DNA of 64,000 nt. Source: JAMXLO01 sp963812505 (GTDB lineage Bacteria > Pseudomonadota > Alphaproteobacteria > Acetobacterales > Acetobacteraceae). Below, in pieces: positions 19,121-27,622 of this stretch. Within the stretch, counting starts at the first letter, position 1, and each line of letters opens with the position of its first letter. Position numbers and translations under genes: made by a program. The stretch lies in assembly GCA_963812505.1 (NCBI GenBank), contig CAWEVM010000015.1:62001-126000 (forward strand), given 5' to 3'. Below the pieces are notes generated by a model that was not told the DNA's origin, made no database searches, and worked only from the letters and a program-made list of their open reading frames with translations.

Positions 19121-20275
19121 TCACAGACCACAGCGAGCGTAGAACCGTACCGGGTTTTCCCAGAACAGCTTGCGCTTGCGGTTCTCCGACATGTTCTCCC
19201 AACGGAGCACGATATTGGTCGCTTCGGGGAAGGCGCTTTCCCCGTGCGGATAATCGGATGCATACATCAGAACGTGCTCGCCGACGATATCGGAGACCAT
19301 GTTGGTGACCTTCTCGCCTTCCGACATTTCGATGCTCTGGTAATACCGGCCGCCCATCACGTACTCGCTCGGATGATGTTTCAGGTTCGGCGGCAGCGCG
19401 GCGCGTATCGTCTCCATGTGCTCGTCCAAACGTGCCATCCAGAACGGCAGCCAACCGTGGCCAGCCTCGAGACAACCCAGGCGCAATCGCGGAAAACGAT
19501 CGAGCAGGCCACTGCCGATGAGCGCTGCCATGTTGCGCATGCCGCACCACGGATGTGCCGCCGAACGCTGCAGCCAAAGATTGTCCCAGGTATCCAAGCC
19601 ACCTGGCGCGTAGGGCGGCATGACGGTGAAGGTGTGCAGCACCGCGGACAGATCGAGCTCCTGCGCCTCCGCCCATATCGGATCAAGCGACGGCAGGTCG
19701 ATCGGCGTGCCATAGGGTGCGTAGACCAGCACGCCCCAGGCCCAGCGCTCCCGGCCGGCACGGCGCATCTCGCGGATGCTGCCTTCGATGTCGCGCGAGC
19801 TGGCCAGGACGACACCGCCGAGCCGTTCGGGATACTGGCCGCAGTAGTCGGCCATCCAGCGATGGAAGGCCTGATACATGCCCATCTCCAGTGCGACGTC
19901 GTCGCCGGCGGTGAAGGTGCCGAACCAGCCTGACGGCAGCATGAAGTTGACGTCGGCGCCCTCGAAATCCATGTCGGCGATGCGCGCCGCGGAGGAACGG
20001 TCGACATCGGGTGAAATCGCGCGCTCACGCTTCACGCCGGTGAAACCCGCCATGTAGCCAGCGGGAGCCGTCTCTACGGTCTCCGAATAGAGCCGCCGCT
20101 GATACTTGCGCTGGCCCTTGTTATAGGAGACATGGCCGCTCTTGCTGCTAGCCTTGTATTGCGACCACGCCTCGAGCCGCTTCTTGTCGTCGGCAGTCAG
20201 ATACGGATCGAGGACGTCAACGTAGGGTCCGACATGCGCATCCGTGTCAAAGAATTTATAGCCACCACGTGCCAT
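19121..20275 (-). CDS. Amidohydrolase family 2 protein
   Basis: A 384-aa TIM-barrel amidohydrolase of the ACMSD/related family. The N-terminal FFDTDAHVGP contains the first metal histidine but the usual second His of HxH is replaced (HVG). LGCLEAGHGWLPFWM and MYASDYPHGESAFPEA carry the later His and the catalytic Asp-Tyr-Pro-His block. Such enzymes decarboxylate or hydrolyse aromatic and hydroxy acids. It is intact and lies between broken transporter genes and an intact PEP mutase-like gene on the same strand, so a shared catabolic pathway is probable, with substrate unknown. Confidence 0.85.
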   Translation of the reverse strand: MARGGYKFFDTDAHVGPYVDVLDPYLTADDKKRLEAWSQYKASSKSGHVSYNKGQRKYQRRLYSETVETAPAGYMAGFTGVKRERAISPDVDRSSAARIADMDFEGADVNFMLPSGWFGTFTAGDDVALEMGMYQAFHRWMADYCGQYPERLGGVVLASSRDIEGSIREMRRAGRERWAWGVLVYAPYGTPIDLPSLDPIWAEAQELDLSAVLHTFTVMPPYAPGGLDTWDNLWLQRSAAHPWCGMRNMAALIGSGLLDRFPRLRLGCLEAGHGWLPFWMARLDEHMETIRAALPPNLKHHPSEYVMGGRYYQSIEMSEGEKVTNMVSDIVGEHVLMYASDYPHGESAFPEATNIVLRWENMSENRKRKLFWENPVRFYARCGL

Positions 20276-20287
20276 GGTGCGTCTCCT

Positions 20288-21259
20288 TCAGGATATGTCG
20301 CCACCGGCGGAGCGGCGGTATTTTTCCAACGCGGCCGGGGACAGATAGCGTTCCTCCAGCGAGCGCTGCTTATCGAGACCCTCACCGTCCGGCGGGACTT
20401 CAGGGATGATGTATGGATGATCCTTGCGACGCTCGACGAAGGCCTCCCATGCACCGAGGCCGTGCAGACGGAAATCGGCCATGAAGTCGGACAATGCCGC
20501 CCAGATCACGTGGTGCGAGAAACTTGGCAACCACGCGATCGTGACGCCAAGCGCCAGGTGCTCGTCCAGCGAGAGATAACGCGGGAGCTTGCCCTTCATG
20601 AAGGATATGGGGCACGTGACTGCCTGGCGCGCCTGCCTGATCTCCTCGGTGGAATGCGGCAACTCGAGCTGGACCCAATCGACACCCGCCTCACTATGAT
20701 AGGCGGCCAGGCGACGCAGCAATTCGTCTAGTCCGCCGTTCGCTGCATCGCGCGCGTAGCACTGCGCCATGACGACGAAGTCAGGGTCGAGCTCGTTCTT
20801 CATGTCCACTGCCGCGCGATATCGAACGATCGCCTGCTCCAGCGGTACCACTTCCAATCCAGCACTCTGCGTCCGCCGCTTGCCCTCGATCGGCTGATCG
20901 TCGATGCGGATGCCGGCAATACCTGCGTGGATACAGTCACGTACCAGACGGCGTACCGCCATGATGCCGCCATGGCCGGTATCGCCATCGATGATCACCG
21001 GTGTGGCAACGCTGCTGGCGATCCAGCCGGCGATCTGCACGCACTCGGTCATCGATGCGGTGCCGACATCGGCGAGACCGGTATAACCGCCGACAACGGC
21101 GCTGGTGCCGACGAACAGCGCTTCGCAGCCGGCACGTTCCATGATGCGCGCGAGCGCCGCGGTAGGCGGATGCATCACGGACAGCACCTGGCCCTTGCGG
21201 TGGATAAGCTGCTTCAGGCGCGTGGACGCCCGCGCGCCGTCACTCGGTGGCAACGCCAT
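20288..21259 (-). CDS. Isocitrate lyase/PEP mutase superfamily protein
   Basis: A 323-aa TIM-barrel of the PEP mutase/isocitrate lyase superfamily. VMHPPTAALARIMERAGCEA, SVATPVIIDGDTGHGG and AGIRIDDQPIEGKRRTQSAG (read as family blocks) place metal and substrate. In true isocitrate and methylisocitrate lyases the last block has KKCGH with a catalytic cysteine; here no cysteine is present, which points to oxaloacetate decarboxylase-, dimethylmalate lyase- or phosphonomutase-like chemistry. It is 12 bases upstream of the amidohydrolase gene on the same strand. Confidence 0.85.
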   Translation of the reverse strand: MALPPSDGARASTRLKQLIHRKGQVLSVMHPPTAALARIMERAGCEALFVGTSAVVGGYTGLADVGTASMTECVQIAGWIASSVATPVIIDGDTGHGGIMAVRRLVRDCIHAGIAGIRIDDQPIEGKRRTQSAGLEVVPLEQAIVRYRAAVDMKNELDPDFVVMAQCYARDAANGGLDELLRRLAAYHSEAGVDWVQLELPHSTEEIRQARQAVTCPISFMKGKLPRYLSLDEHLALGVTIAWLPSFSHHVIWAALSDFMADFRLHGLGAWEAFVERRKDHPYIIPEVPPDGEGLDKQRSLEERYLSPAALEKYRRSAGGDIS

Positions 21260-21289
21260 GACGCTGCATCTCCTGCGTGGTTCGGGATT

Positions 21290-22044
21290 TCACCGCCAGA
21301 AACCGGCCGAATGGCGATCGCGCGGTCGTGGCAGTTCGTCGCGTAGGTCGGCCGCAAGCCGTCCCGGAGATGGCTTCAATATGACAATCCCATCGGCCAG
21401 GTAAACCGCTTCCTCGATGTCGTGGGTAACGTAAAGAACGGTGCGCTGCTCGGTGAGCCACGTATTCACAAGATGGTCCTGCAGCGTCATTCCATTGATT
21501 GCGTCGATCGCGGAGAACGGCTCATCCATAAGCAGCAGCGCCGCCCCGGTGAGGGCCCAGGCACGTGCCACCGCGACGCGGTGCTTCATGCCACCTGACA
21601 ACTGGAACGGATACAGCGATGCCTGTTTGGCGAGGCCGACAGCCTCCAGGACGTGCACCGCACGGTCGCGCGCTGCAGGCTTCTTCCAGCCGCCCATCAG
21701 CAGGCCGAACTCGACATGCGCAACGCCGTGAGCCAGGCGAACAGCGCGGGATCCTGAAATACGATGCCACGATCAAGGCCTGGCCCTTTGATCGGTTTAC
21801 CGTTGAGCAGCACGTCGCCACTGCTCTGACGCATCAGCCCAGCGACGATCTTCAGGAGTGTGCTCTTGCCACAGCCACTCGGGCCGAGGATGCAAAGGAA
21901 TTCGTTGCGCTCGATGGTCAGCGTCAGATGGTCGAGCGCGTGATTCCAGCCGCGCTGGCCTTCGTAGAAGCGATCAACGTCAATCATCTGGATGACGGGC
22001 GGAGCGGCTGCCTCGTCAGCCATCATCGCGACCGCGGCACTCAT
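21290..22044 (-). pseudogene. NitT/TauT-family ABC transporter ATPase, frameshifted
   Basis: The N-terminal frame (to 21697) has Walker A LGPSGCGKSTLLKIVAGL and the Q-loop GIVFQDPALFAW. The other frame (from 21697 down to 21290) resumes VEFGLLMGG, then carries the signature LSGGMKHRVAVARA and Walker B ALLLMDEPFSAID, and ends normally. A single-base frame change near 21710 separates them. Together they give a full-length 250-residue ATPase. With the broken permease and binding protein, all three transporter parts are out of order, while the enzymes between them remain open. Confidence 0.87.
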
Positions 22045-22182
22045 GTACCGCCACCACAACGGAGGGAAGCAATGGCCCTGGATTTCCTCGCCGGTTTCAT
22101 TTATTGAAACTCGATTTCGCATTGTGGAGCATGCTACCGAACGCGAACACGCTGTCAAGCAGCGCAGGAAGAGGCAGCGCGT

Positions 22183-22962
22183 ATGAGTTCAGTGAAGGAA
22201 GTTGAGCGCTATGGCGTCTCGACGGTGGAACGGGCGTTGGGCGTACTGCGCGCCTTCACGCATCGCCAACCTGAGCTGTCGTTGACCGACATCGCGACGA
22301 CGACGGGATTACACAAGGCGACGGTGTTCCGCCTGCTGACCACACTCTGCAGGGGCGGCATGACGATGAAGAACCCGCGGACCGGTCTTTATCGGCTCGG
22401 GTATGCGGTCATCGCGATGTCTGAGGTGGCGAAGACGTCGACCGGTTTTGTCACACAGGCTCGCCCCTTCATGCGCCAGATCCGCGATGAGCTGAACGAG
22501 ACAGTCTACATTGCGGTCCGTGTAGGAGATGACAGGATCAATCTGGATCAGCTCGAGGGCATTCGCGATTTCCGGCGCGTGGTGACACTCGGCAAGCTCA
22601 GCCCGCTCTATGTCGGCAGCACCAGCCACGTCATTCTTGCCGCGTTGCCGGACGAGGAGATTGCGGCGTATATCGACAGGACTGAGTTTGTGCCGCCTTT
22701 TCCCGGCGCAAAAACCGATGCCGCGACACTGCGGCGTGCGATCGCCGAGGCCCGGCGCAACGGCTACGCGGAGACGCACAACAAGCGTCTCGATGAGGGG
22801 GCGTCAATTTCCGCGGTGGTGCGCAGTTCCGGGGCCGAGATCATGGGTGCGCTGACCGTTTCAATCCCAATCGGCCGCTACATCGGCCCGGTCCGAGCAC
22901 GCACGATAGAGGTGGTGACTACCACGGCTCGGGCCCTATCGGCACAGCTAAATGGCAATTGA
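22183..22962 (+). CDS. IclR family transcriptional regulator
   Basis: A 259-aa regulator with an N-terminal winged helix (residues about 12-75: TVERALGVLRAF, LSLTDIATTTGLHKATVFRLL) and a C-terminal ligand-binding GAF-like domain with LNETVYIAVRVGDD and VRSSGAEIMGALTVSIP. It is divergently transcribed from the NitT/TauT-amidohydrolase-lyase gene set with about 140 bases between the starts, so it most likely controls that set in response to its substrate. It is intact even though the transporter genes are not. AGGAAGAGG precedes the ATG. Confidence 0.9.
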   Translation: MSSVKEVERYGVSTVERALGVLRAFTHRQPELSLTDIATTTGLHKATVFRLLTTLCRGGMTMKNPRTGLYRLGYAVIAMSEVAKTSTGFVTQARPFMRQIRDELNETVYIAVRVGDDRINLDQLEGIRDFRRVVTLGKLSPLYVGSTSHVILAALPDEEIAAYIDRTEFVPPFPGAKTDAATLRRAIAEARRNGYAETHNKRLDEGASISAVVRSSGAEIMGALTVSIPIGRYIGPVRARTIEVVTTTARALSAQLNGN

Positions 22963-23121
22963 ACGCACTGGCAAAGAGGAGGTGAGTGCGTTGCCTTTGC
23001 CATCACCGCTTTCGGAACACAGGCACGCTCGCTGGTCGAGCCTGATAGGGCTACAATCCACCCATGTACAAACCCGCTATGTGGGCGTGCGTCAGGGCCT
23101 TGAGCAGGTTCTTGTCAGCCT

Positions 23122-23990
23122 TTGAGCATGGAGGGTCCCCTCCATTGGTCGGCACGGCGGGTTCTGTCGCGGTGTTCGTCAAACACACTGACGGCGGAGC
23201 ACTGCGTTGATGCTCTCGGCGAAGTTCTTGTCCGGTTCGCGAGGCCTGAGCTGGCCGCCGTCACCCTCGCCGGAACCGGCAGCGGACTTGCGCTGCTGCA
23301 TCACCCGGTCGTCGTGCTCAATAGGCTGCTGTTCGGACTGCTGACCACGCTGTGCGCGATGTTGCTGGGGGGCGGGCTCGCATTTTCAGTGGCGCCCAGC
23401 GTTCCCGGCCGGGTGCTGTTGGAACGGCTGGTGGTGATGCCGCTCTATCTGACACCGCTGCTCACCGCGATGGGCTGGAGCTGGCTCGCCTCACCCAAAA
23501 GCGGCTTGGTGAACCTGCTGCTGCACGCCGCATTCGGTGCGCGCGTCACGATCGATGTCGTCTCCGCCGCCGGCGCGATCGTGGTGACCGCACTGGCCGC
23601 CGCACCGCTGCCCTTCCTGTTGCTATCCGACGCCTTGCGCGCACTCGACCCCGCATTGTTGGAGGCAGCGCGCGTGCATGGCGCAGTGCCCCGCATGGTG
23701 TTCCGCATCACCTTCCATTGCTGTTGCCGGCGGCCCTGGCATCCGCTGTGCTGGTGTTCGTGCACGCCATCGGCATTTCAGCGTCCCTGCCGTACTGGGA
23801 ATGCCGGGCCTTGGCCACCGCGACACACGGCAGTGCCCTCAACTTTGTTGAGCGGATTACCGGCCATATCGCGGGTTCCGACCAGACCATTCTGAGCCAG
23901 GCTAATCTTGTTCCGCTGCTGCTGCTGTTGATGGTCGCGATACCCACCGCGCTGGCTCTCATGTCATGGCCCCCACCACTAAAGACATGA
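23122..23990 (+). pseudogene. ABC transporter permease remnant (ThiP/FbpB/PotB-like), frameshifted
   Basis: From about 23250 the frame encodes membrane helices and the importer EAA-like loop: LLTTLCAMLLGGGLAFSVAP, LPFLLLSDALRALDPALLEAAR and VHGAVPRMVFRITF. Near 23720 the reading moves to another frame, where LLLPAALASAVLVFVHAIG and QANLVPLLLLLMVAIPTAL finish the protein. Length and topology suggest the second half of a two-lobed permease, so the 5' half is missing as well. No ATPase or binding-protein gene adjoins it, except the fragment at 14.4-14.7 kb of compatible type. Confidence 0.75.
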
Positions 23991-24620
23991 AATGCGTCGA
24001 TCCCGGAACTCGTGCCTGTCAAGATCGTGCGGACGAGGCCGATTGGAACGAATACCAGCGGCGAAACACTTATGCGACGCGATTGGAAAGGGCATGGCCC
24101 ATCACAGTTCTGGTGGTTTTGGTAGGCGGCACTTATGAGTGGCACGCTATTGCCGCAGGCAAATTTTCAATCGATATAGACGGCTTCATCTTTATGGCTT
24201 TACTGGCCGGGATGGCATTGCACGTGAGACCCATCGCCTACGTGCATGCGTTCTACGTGGCTGCGCGAACGACCGGACCGATTCTGCTGCAGTTTCCGAT
24301 TTACGGCGGCATTATGGGGATCATGGCGCATACCGGTTTGGCGGGTCTCATCGCCAAAATGCTCTTCACAGCTTCAACCAGCCATACCCTCGCTTTCTGG
24401 GCCTTTGTCTCCTCCTGCATCATCAGCCTCTTCGTACCGTCCGGCGGCGGCCAGTGGGCCGTGGTGGGGCCGGTTGTTATTCCGGCAGCAGTTAGTCTGG
24501 GCGCGGACCCGGGCGGTTGCTACCGCTATGGGTGTGCAAACAGCCAGCATGATCCAGCCCTTCTGGGCATTGCCTGCAGGGCGCCTTGCCGGTCGCCGGG
24601 ACGATTATCGTGGCATCGCT
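23966..24620 (+). pseudogene. AtoE-type short-chain fatty acid carrier, truncated and frameshifted
   Basis: The frame carries AARTTGPILLQFPIYGGIMG, TGLAGLIAKMLFTASTSHTL and SLFVPSGGGQWAVVGPVVIP, all hallmark blocks of AtoE/TIGR00366 short-chain fatty acid transporters in the inner membrane. The normal protein is about 440 residues. Here the N-terminal 200 or so are absent. After GADPG the frame changes, and VATAMGVQTASMIQPFWALP continues in another frame, then a third. The overlap with the permease remnant upstream indicates fused debris. Confidence 0.8.
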
Positions 24621-24715
24621 GCTTTTCCCTGCCACGTGGAATGTCGCCGACGCAGCTCCCCCGCCCGACGTTGACCCGCAACGCCGCCTATGGTTCGAGC
24701 GGCAGCGCAGCATAG

Positions 24716-25049
24716 CTGGCATCTGGTGTTGCATACGGCTGACGGCCACGTTCTCGATGACAGCGACTGGCGCACGACGAGTGAGCATTACGAGGTGCGG
24801 CTTGCTGGCGCTTGGTTCGTGGGCGAGCAATATCGGTCACCTATCCGCGCCACGCCGGGCTGGACCGCATCAACGGCGGCCGCCCCGCCAGCCGGGCGCA
24901 CGCATATACAATCGTCAGCAGTCGCCATACAGGACCCCGGCCGCGTGCTCCCCAGGTCGTCTCACCCACAGGGCAACGAGACGCCGGTGAGACGAAACCC
25001 CGCGCCGCCTCATCCGCTATACTGCACTGCACCAACGGAGTCGCACGCC
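24716..25049. other. Intergenic region upstream of the parA-like gene
   Basis: About 330 bases that follow the AtoE debris. Frames are open on the + strand in phase with the parA-like gene but contain no recognisable protein, and no ribosome site marks an earlier start. I see no tRNA or clear promoter. Confidence 0.35.
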
Positions 25050-25679
25050 ATGGCGGTGGTCATCACGGTCGCACAACAGAAGGGCGGTACCGGCAAGACG
25101 ACGCTGGCCGCCAACATCGCCGCCGCCTTCGCACCGGAGCGCCGGGTCGGCCTGCTCGACATCGACCCGCAAAAGAGCCTCGGCCGATGGCATTCGCTCC
25201 GCCGCGCGCGCCTGCAGCAGACCGCCGCCCTCGCCTTCTCGGACATCTCCGGCTGGCGCCTGCCAGCAGAACTCGAGCGCCTGAAGCGCGATCATGACCT
25301 GGTGGTGATCGACAGCCCGCCGCAGCTCGATACCGATGCACGTGTCGCGGTGCGGGCCGCCGACTTCGTCCTGGTGCCGATACAGCCCAGCATGCCGGAC
25401 GTGTGGGCGGCCGAAGGCACGCTGCGTCTCGCGGCCGACGAGCGCCGCCCGGCTCACCTGATGTTCAACCGCACTCCACCCACCTCGAAGCTGCGCGACA
25501 CGATCGCCGCCGACCTCGGCGCCCGCAACCTGCCACTGCTCCGTTCGGCCCTTGGCAACCGAGCCGGCTTCGCGCATGCCTTCGCCGCCGGTCTCGGCGT
25601 CACCGAGGCCGCGCCGCGCTCGACCGCCGCCGCGGAACTGCGCGCGCTGCTCGCCGAACTACAGGAGCTGATGGGATGA
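25050..25679 (+). CDS. ParA family ATPase
   Basis: A 209-aa P-loop ATPase with the deviant Walker A KGGTGKTTLAANIAAAF and Walker B DLVVIDSPPQ. It is short for chromosomal ParA (about 260) and lacks an N-terminal DNA-binding region, so it resembles the small orphan ParA/MinD-type proteins that position plasmids, proteins or chemotaxis arrays on the nucleoid. No parB adjoins. The next gene overlaps by four bases (ATGA). I placed the start at ATG 25050 where homology begins. Confidence 0.88.
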   Translation: MAVVITVAQQKGGTGKTTLAANIAAAFAPERRVGLLDIDPQKSLGRWHSLRRARLQQTAALAFSDISGWRLPAELERLKRDHDLVVIDSPPQLDTDARVAVRAADFVLVPIQPSMPDVWAAEGTLRLAADERRPAHLMFNRTPPTSKLRDTIAADLGARNLPLLRSALGNRAGFAHAFAAGLGVTEAAPRSTAAAELRALLAELQELMG

Positions 25680-26119
25680 ACGTCTGGGGTTGGGTGCTCG
25701 CCGTGCACGTGCTGTGCGCGGTGGTCTGGGTCGGTGGCATGTTCTTCGCCTATGTCGTGCTGCGCCCGAGCCTCTCCGTGCTCGAGCCGATCCAGCGCAT
25801 CGCACTCCACACGCAGGTGTTTCGCCGCTTCTTCCTGATCGTATGGCATGCTATGCTGCTCATCCTGCTGACCGGCTTCGCGGTGCTGTTCGGCTTCTAC
25901 GGCGGACCGGCTTTCGTCGGCTGGAACGTGCATCTCATGATGCTGCTCGGGCTGATCATGAGCGCGATATTCCTGCTGATCGTCTTCGGCCCCTATGCGC
26001 GGTTCCGCCGCACCACCGATCGCAACACAGCCGCTGCCTCCATCGACCGCATCCGCAAGCTGATCGCGGTCAACCTCGTGCTGGGTATCGTCACCGTGGT
26101 GGTGGCGTTGCTGCGCTGA
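25676..26119 (+). CDS. CopD/DUF2269-like small membrane protein
   Basis: A 147-aa integral membrane protein with four hydrophobic helices (about residues 5-27, 52-75, 85-107, 125-146). HVLCAVVWVGGMFFAY near the N-terminus and FLIVWHAMLLILLTGF carry histidines placed as in the CopD-like membrane family. The role is unknown; CopD relatives are linked to copper handling or haem. Its start overlaps the stop of the parA-like gene, so the two are translated as a unit. Confidence 0.8.
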   Translation: MNVWGWVLAVHVLCAVVWVGGMFFAYVVLRPSLSVLEPIQRIALHTQVFRRFFLIVWHAMLLILLTGFAVLFGFYGGPAFVGWNVHLMMLLGLIMSAIFLLIVFGPYARFRRTTDRNTAAASIDRIRKLIAVNLVLGIVTVVVALLR

Positions 26120-26215
26120 CACCAGACGCGGACAGCGCCCGCCAGGAGCGACTCTCGGCTATCGTGGCGTTTCGTGCTATTGCGGCAGCCTGTTCAGGCA
26201 GAAGAGGAAAACCAC

Positions 26216-26473
26216 ATGCCCAGCATCAAGCTCATCGTTGCACTTTCGGCGCTCGCTCTTGCTGCGGGCCCTGCGTTCGCGCAGAACGCTCCAGCCCAGG
26301 GGACCGTCCAGCCGCGTCACGTGACGCACCCCGCACCGGCCCACAAGATGCCCGCAATGACCGCCACGCATGCCGACCGGAGCGCGGATGACCTCAATGC
26401 AAAGGAGCTGGCATCGATCCAGCATGGCTCGCCCGCACCTTCAGCCACGCCCATGCCCATGAAGAACCCGTGA
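26216..26473 (+). CDS. Small periplasmic protein
   Basis: An 85-aa secreted protein. Residues 1-21 form a signal peptide (IKLIVALSALALAAGPAFA) with an Ala-x-Ala cleavage site before QNAPAQ. The mature part is short, proline-, alanine- and histidine-rich (ATHADRSADDLNAKELA, then SPAPSATPMPMKNP) and probably unstructured, perhaps metal-binding. AGAGGAAA precedes ATG 26216. It follows the CopD-like gene by 96 bases and is ended by a strong hairpin. Confidence 0.7.
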   Translation: MPSIKLIVALSALALAAGPAFAQNAPAQGTVQPRHVTHPAPAHKMPAMTATHADRSADDLNAKELASIQHGSPAPSATPMPMKNP

Positions 26474-26530
26474 CTGTCTCTGGCAGAACCGTGCGGCTGG
26501 CACTGGTCGCGGTCTGACGCGGAGGAGCAT

Positions 26531-26567
26531 GCCCGCCGGAGCGAGGTGCCAGGCACATCCGGCGGGC
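26531..26567. terminator. Strong hairpin between the periplasmic gene and the island border
   Basis: GCCCGCCGGA and TCCGGCGGGC form a perfect 10-bp stem with a 17-nt loop. It is 3' of the + strand periplasmic gene and, before the island inserted, would have lain between that gene and the convergent EamA gene, so it is a plausible bidirectional terminator. Confidence 0.6.
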
Positions 26568-26576
26568 AGGCCACCA

Positions 26577-26641
26577 TTGTCAACCAGCGGAAGCCGGACG
26601 CCTGAGCCTTCGAAGTGACTTGATCTCGACCTCGCGGTGCC
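26577..26641 (+). repeat. Left island border repeat (displaced 3' end of an EamA gene)
   Basis: These 65 bases align without gaps to 37404-37468 at 53/65 identity, with a 23-base identical stretch at 26619-26641. Read on the minus strand they encode HREVEIKSLRRLRRPASAG then a stop, parallel to HREVEIKQFQRVKKLVSAG at the end of the intact EamA gene. No other part of an EamA gene is attached. This is what integration into the 3' end of a gene leaves behind when the incoming element restores that end with its own copy. Confidence 0.7.
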
Positions 26642-26945
26642 CGACGCGACATTAGCCGGAATTAATGGGTCATGTGGCAACTGCCGACAGTGGTCTGGCA
26701 ACTGTTCGCGTGGTGTTCGCGGAACTGGCCTACCTATCAGGGCGGGACGCACGCAAACATCATGCGGTTATAGAGAACGTCCATTCCGGTCACTTGGGCA
26801 ACGCGCCCGTATCGGTGACGATACGAGTTGGCCAGAGAGAAGCCGGCGGCTTGGTTTGTGCGTAAGCGGGGCGCTGATACCCTTGTTCAATGACCCTGCC
26901 CGAGCTGCTTGATTTGCTTGAGGCAGAGGGCATCGAGCTATCCTT

Positions 26946-27380
26946 ATGTTTGACGTTAACGATGACGCGAAGGGTGAATACCGACGCGTTGAGGTTCTCA
27001 CGGGGCCTGGCCGCCGGCGGCGCTGGTCGGCGGATGAGAAGGCACGGATTGTCGCGGAGACCCTGGTACCCGGGGCACGTGTGTCAGAGGTTGCGCGACG
27101 CTGGCAGATCTGTTCGCAGCAGGTCTTTGGCTGGCGACGCGCGATGCGCCAGGACTTGCCGAGCGTGCCGGGGAAAACGACAACGCCGGCAACGCCCAGC
27201 TTCATTCCGATCGTGAGCGAAGCCATTCCGGCTGCGACGGTTCAACGCGCGGTGTCTGCGGCGCCAGGGATCGAGGTCAAGCTTGCCGGTGCGGTGGTGC
27301 GGGTCTCGTCCGGCATGGATGATGCTGCCCAATTGACCGCGGTGTTGCGCGCGGTTCGGGCCTCGGCATCCCGATCATGA
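26946..27380 (+). CDS. tnpA: IS66 accessory protein TnpA
   Basis: A 144-aa helix-turn-helix protein of IS66 elements. RRWSADEKARIVAETLVPGA and VSEVARRWQICSQQVFGWRR are the conserved HTH_IS66 blocks. It is required with TnpB and TnpC for transposition and probably binds the ends. Its stop overlaps the tnpB start (ATGA), normal for IS66 operons. It appears intact, although the element as a whole is not. Confidence 0.93.
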   Translation: MFDVNDDAKGEYRRVEVLTGPGRRRRWSADEKARIVAETLVPGARVSEVARRWQICSQQVFGWRRAMRQDLPSVPGKTTTPATPSFIPIVSEAIPAATVQRAVSAAPGIEVKLAGAVVRVSSGMDDAAQLTAVLRAVRASASRS

Positions 27381-27601
27381 TCAATGTCCCTGCTGGCGCT
27401 CGCGTCTTGCTGGCGACGCGACCGATTGATTTTCGCAAGGGGGCACACTCTCTCGCCGTCCTGGCGCAGGAGGCATTGGCCGAGGATCCGTTCTCGGGTG
27501 CGGTCATTGTCTATCGCGCCAAGCGCAGCGACCGCCTGAAGATATTGGTCTGGGACAGCAGCGGCCTGGTGCTGGTCTGGAAGTACCTGGTTTCACACTG
27601 A
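27377..27601 (+). pseudogene. tnpB: IS66 TnpB, N-terminal part (interrupted)
   Basis: Residues up to SSGLVLVWK (lysine codon 27581-27583) are a normal TnpB with ARVLLATRPIDFRKG and YRAKRSDRLKILVWD. Then six foreign residues and a stop follow. The missing continuation QLQQGSFRWPPIMDG begins at 30977, so a 3.4-kb cassette has entered this codon. TnpB is normally about 118 residues; the two parts sum to that. Confidence 0.92.
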
Positions 27602-27622
27602 ATCCCTTTCCCTTTGGCCGAA

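Noticed and set aside
26890..27216. A 108-codon frame overlapping tnpA
   Set aside because: It overlaps tnpA in another frame, has no recognisable domain beyond its first 15 residues, and tnpA itself is certain.
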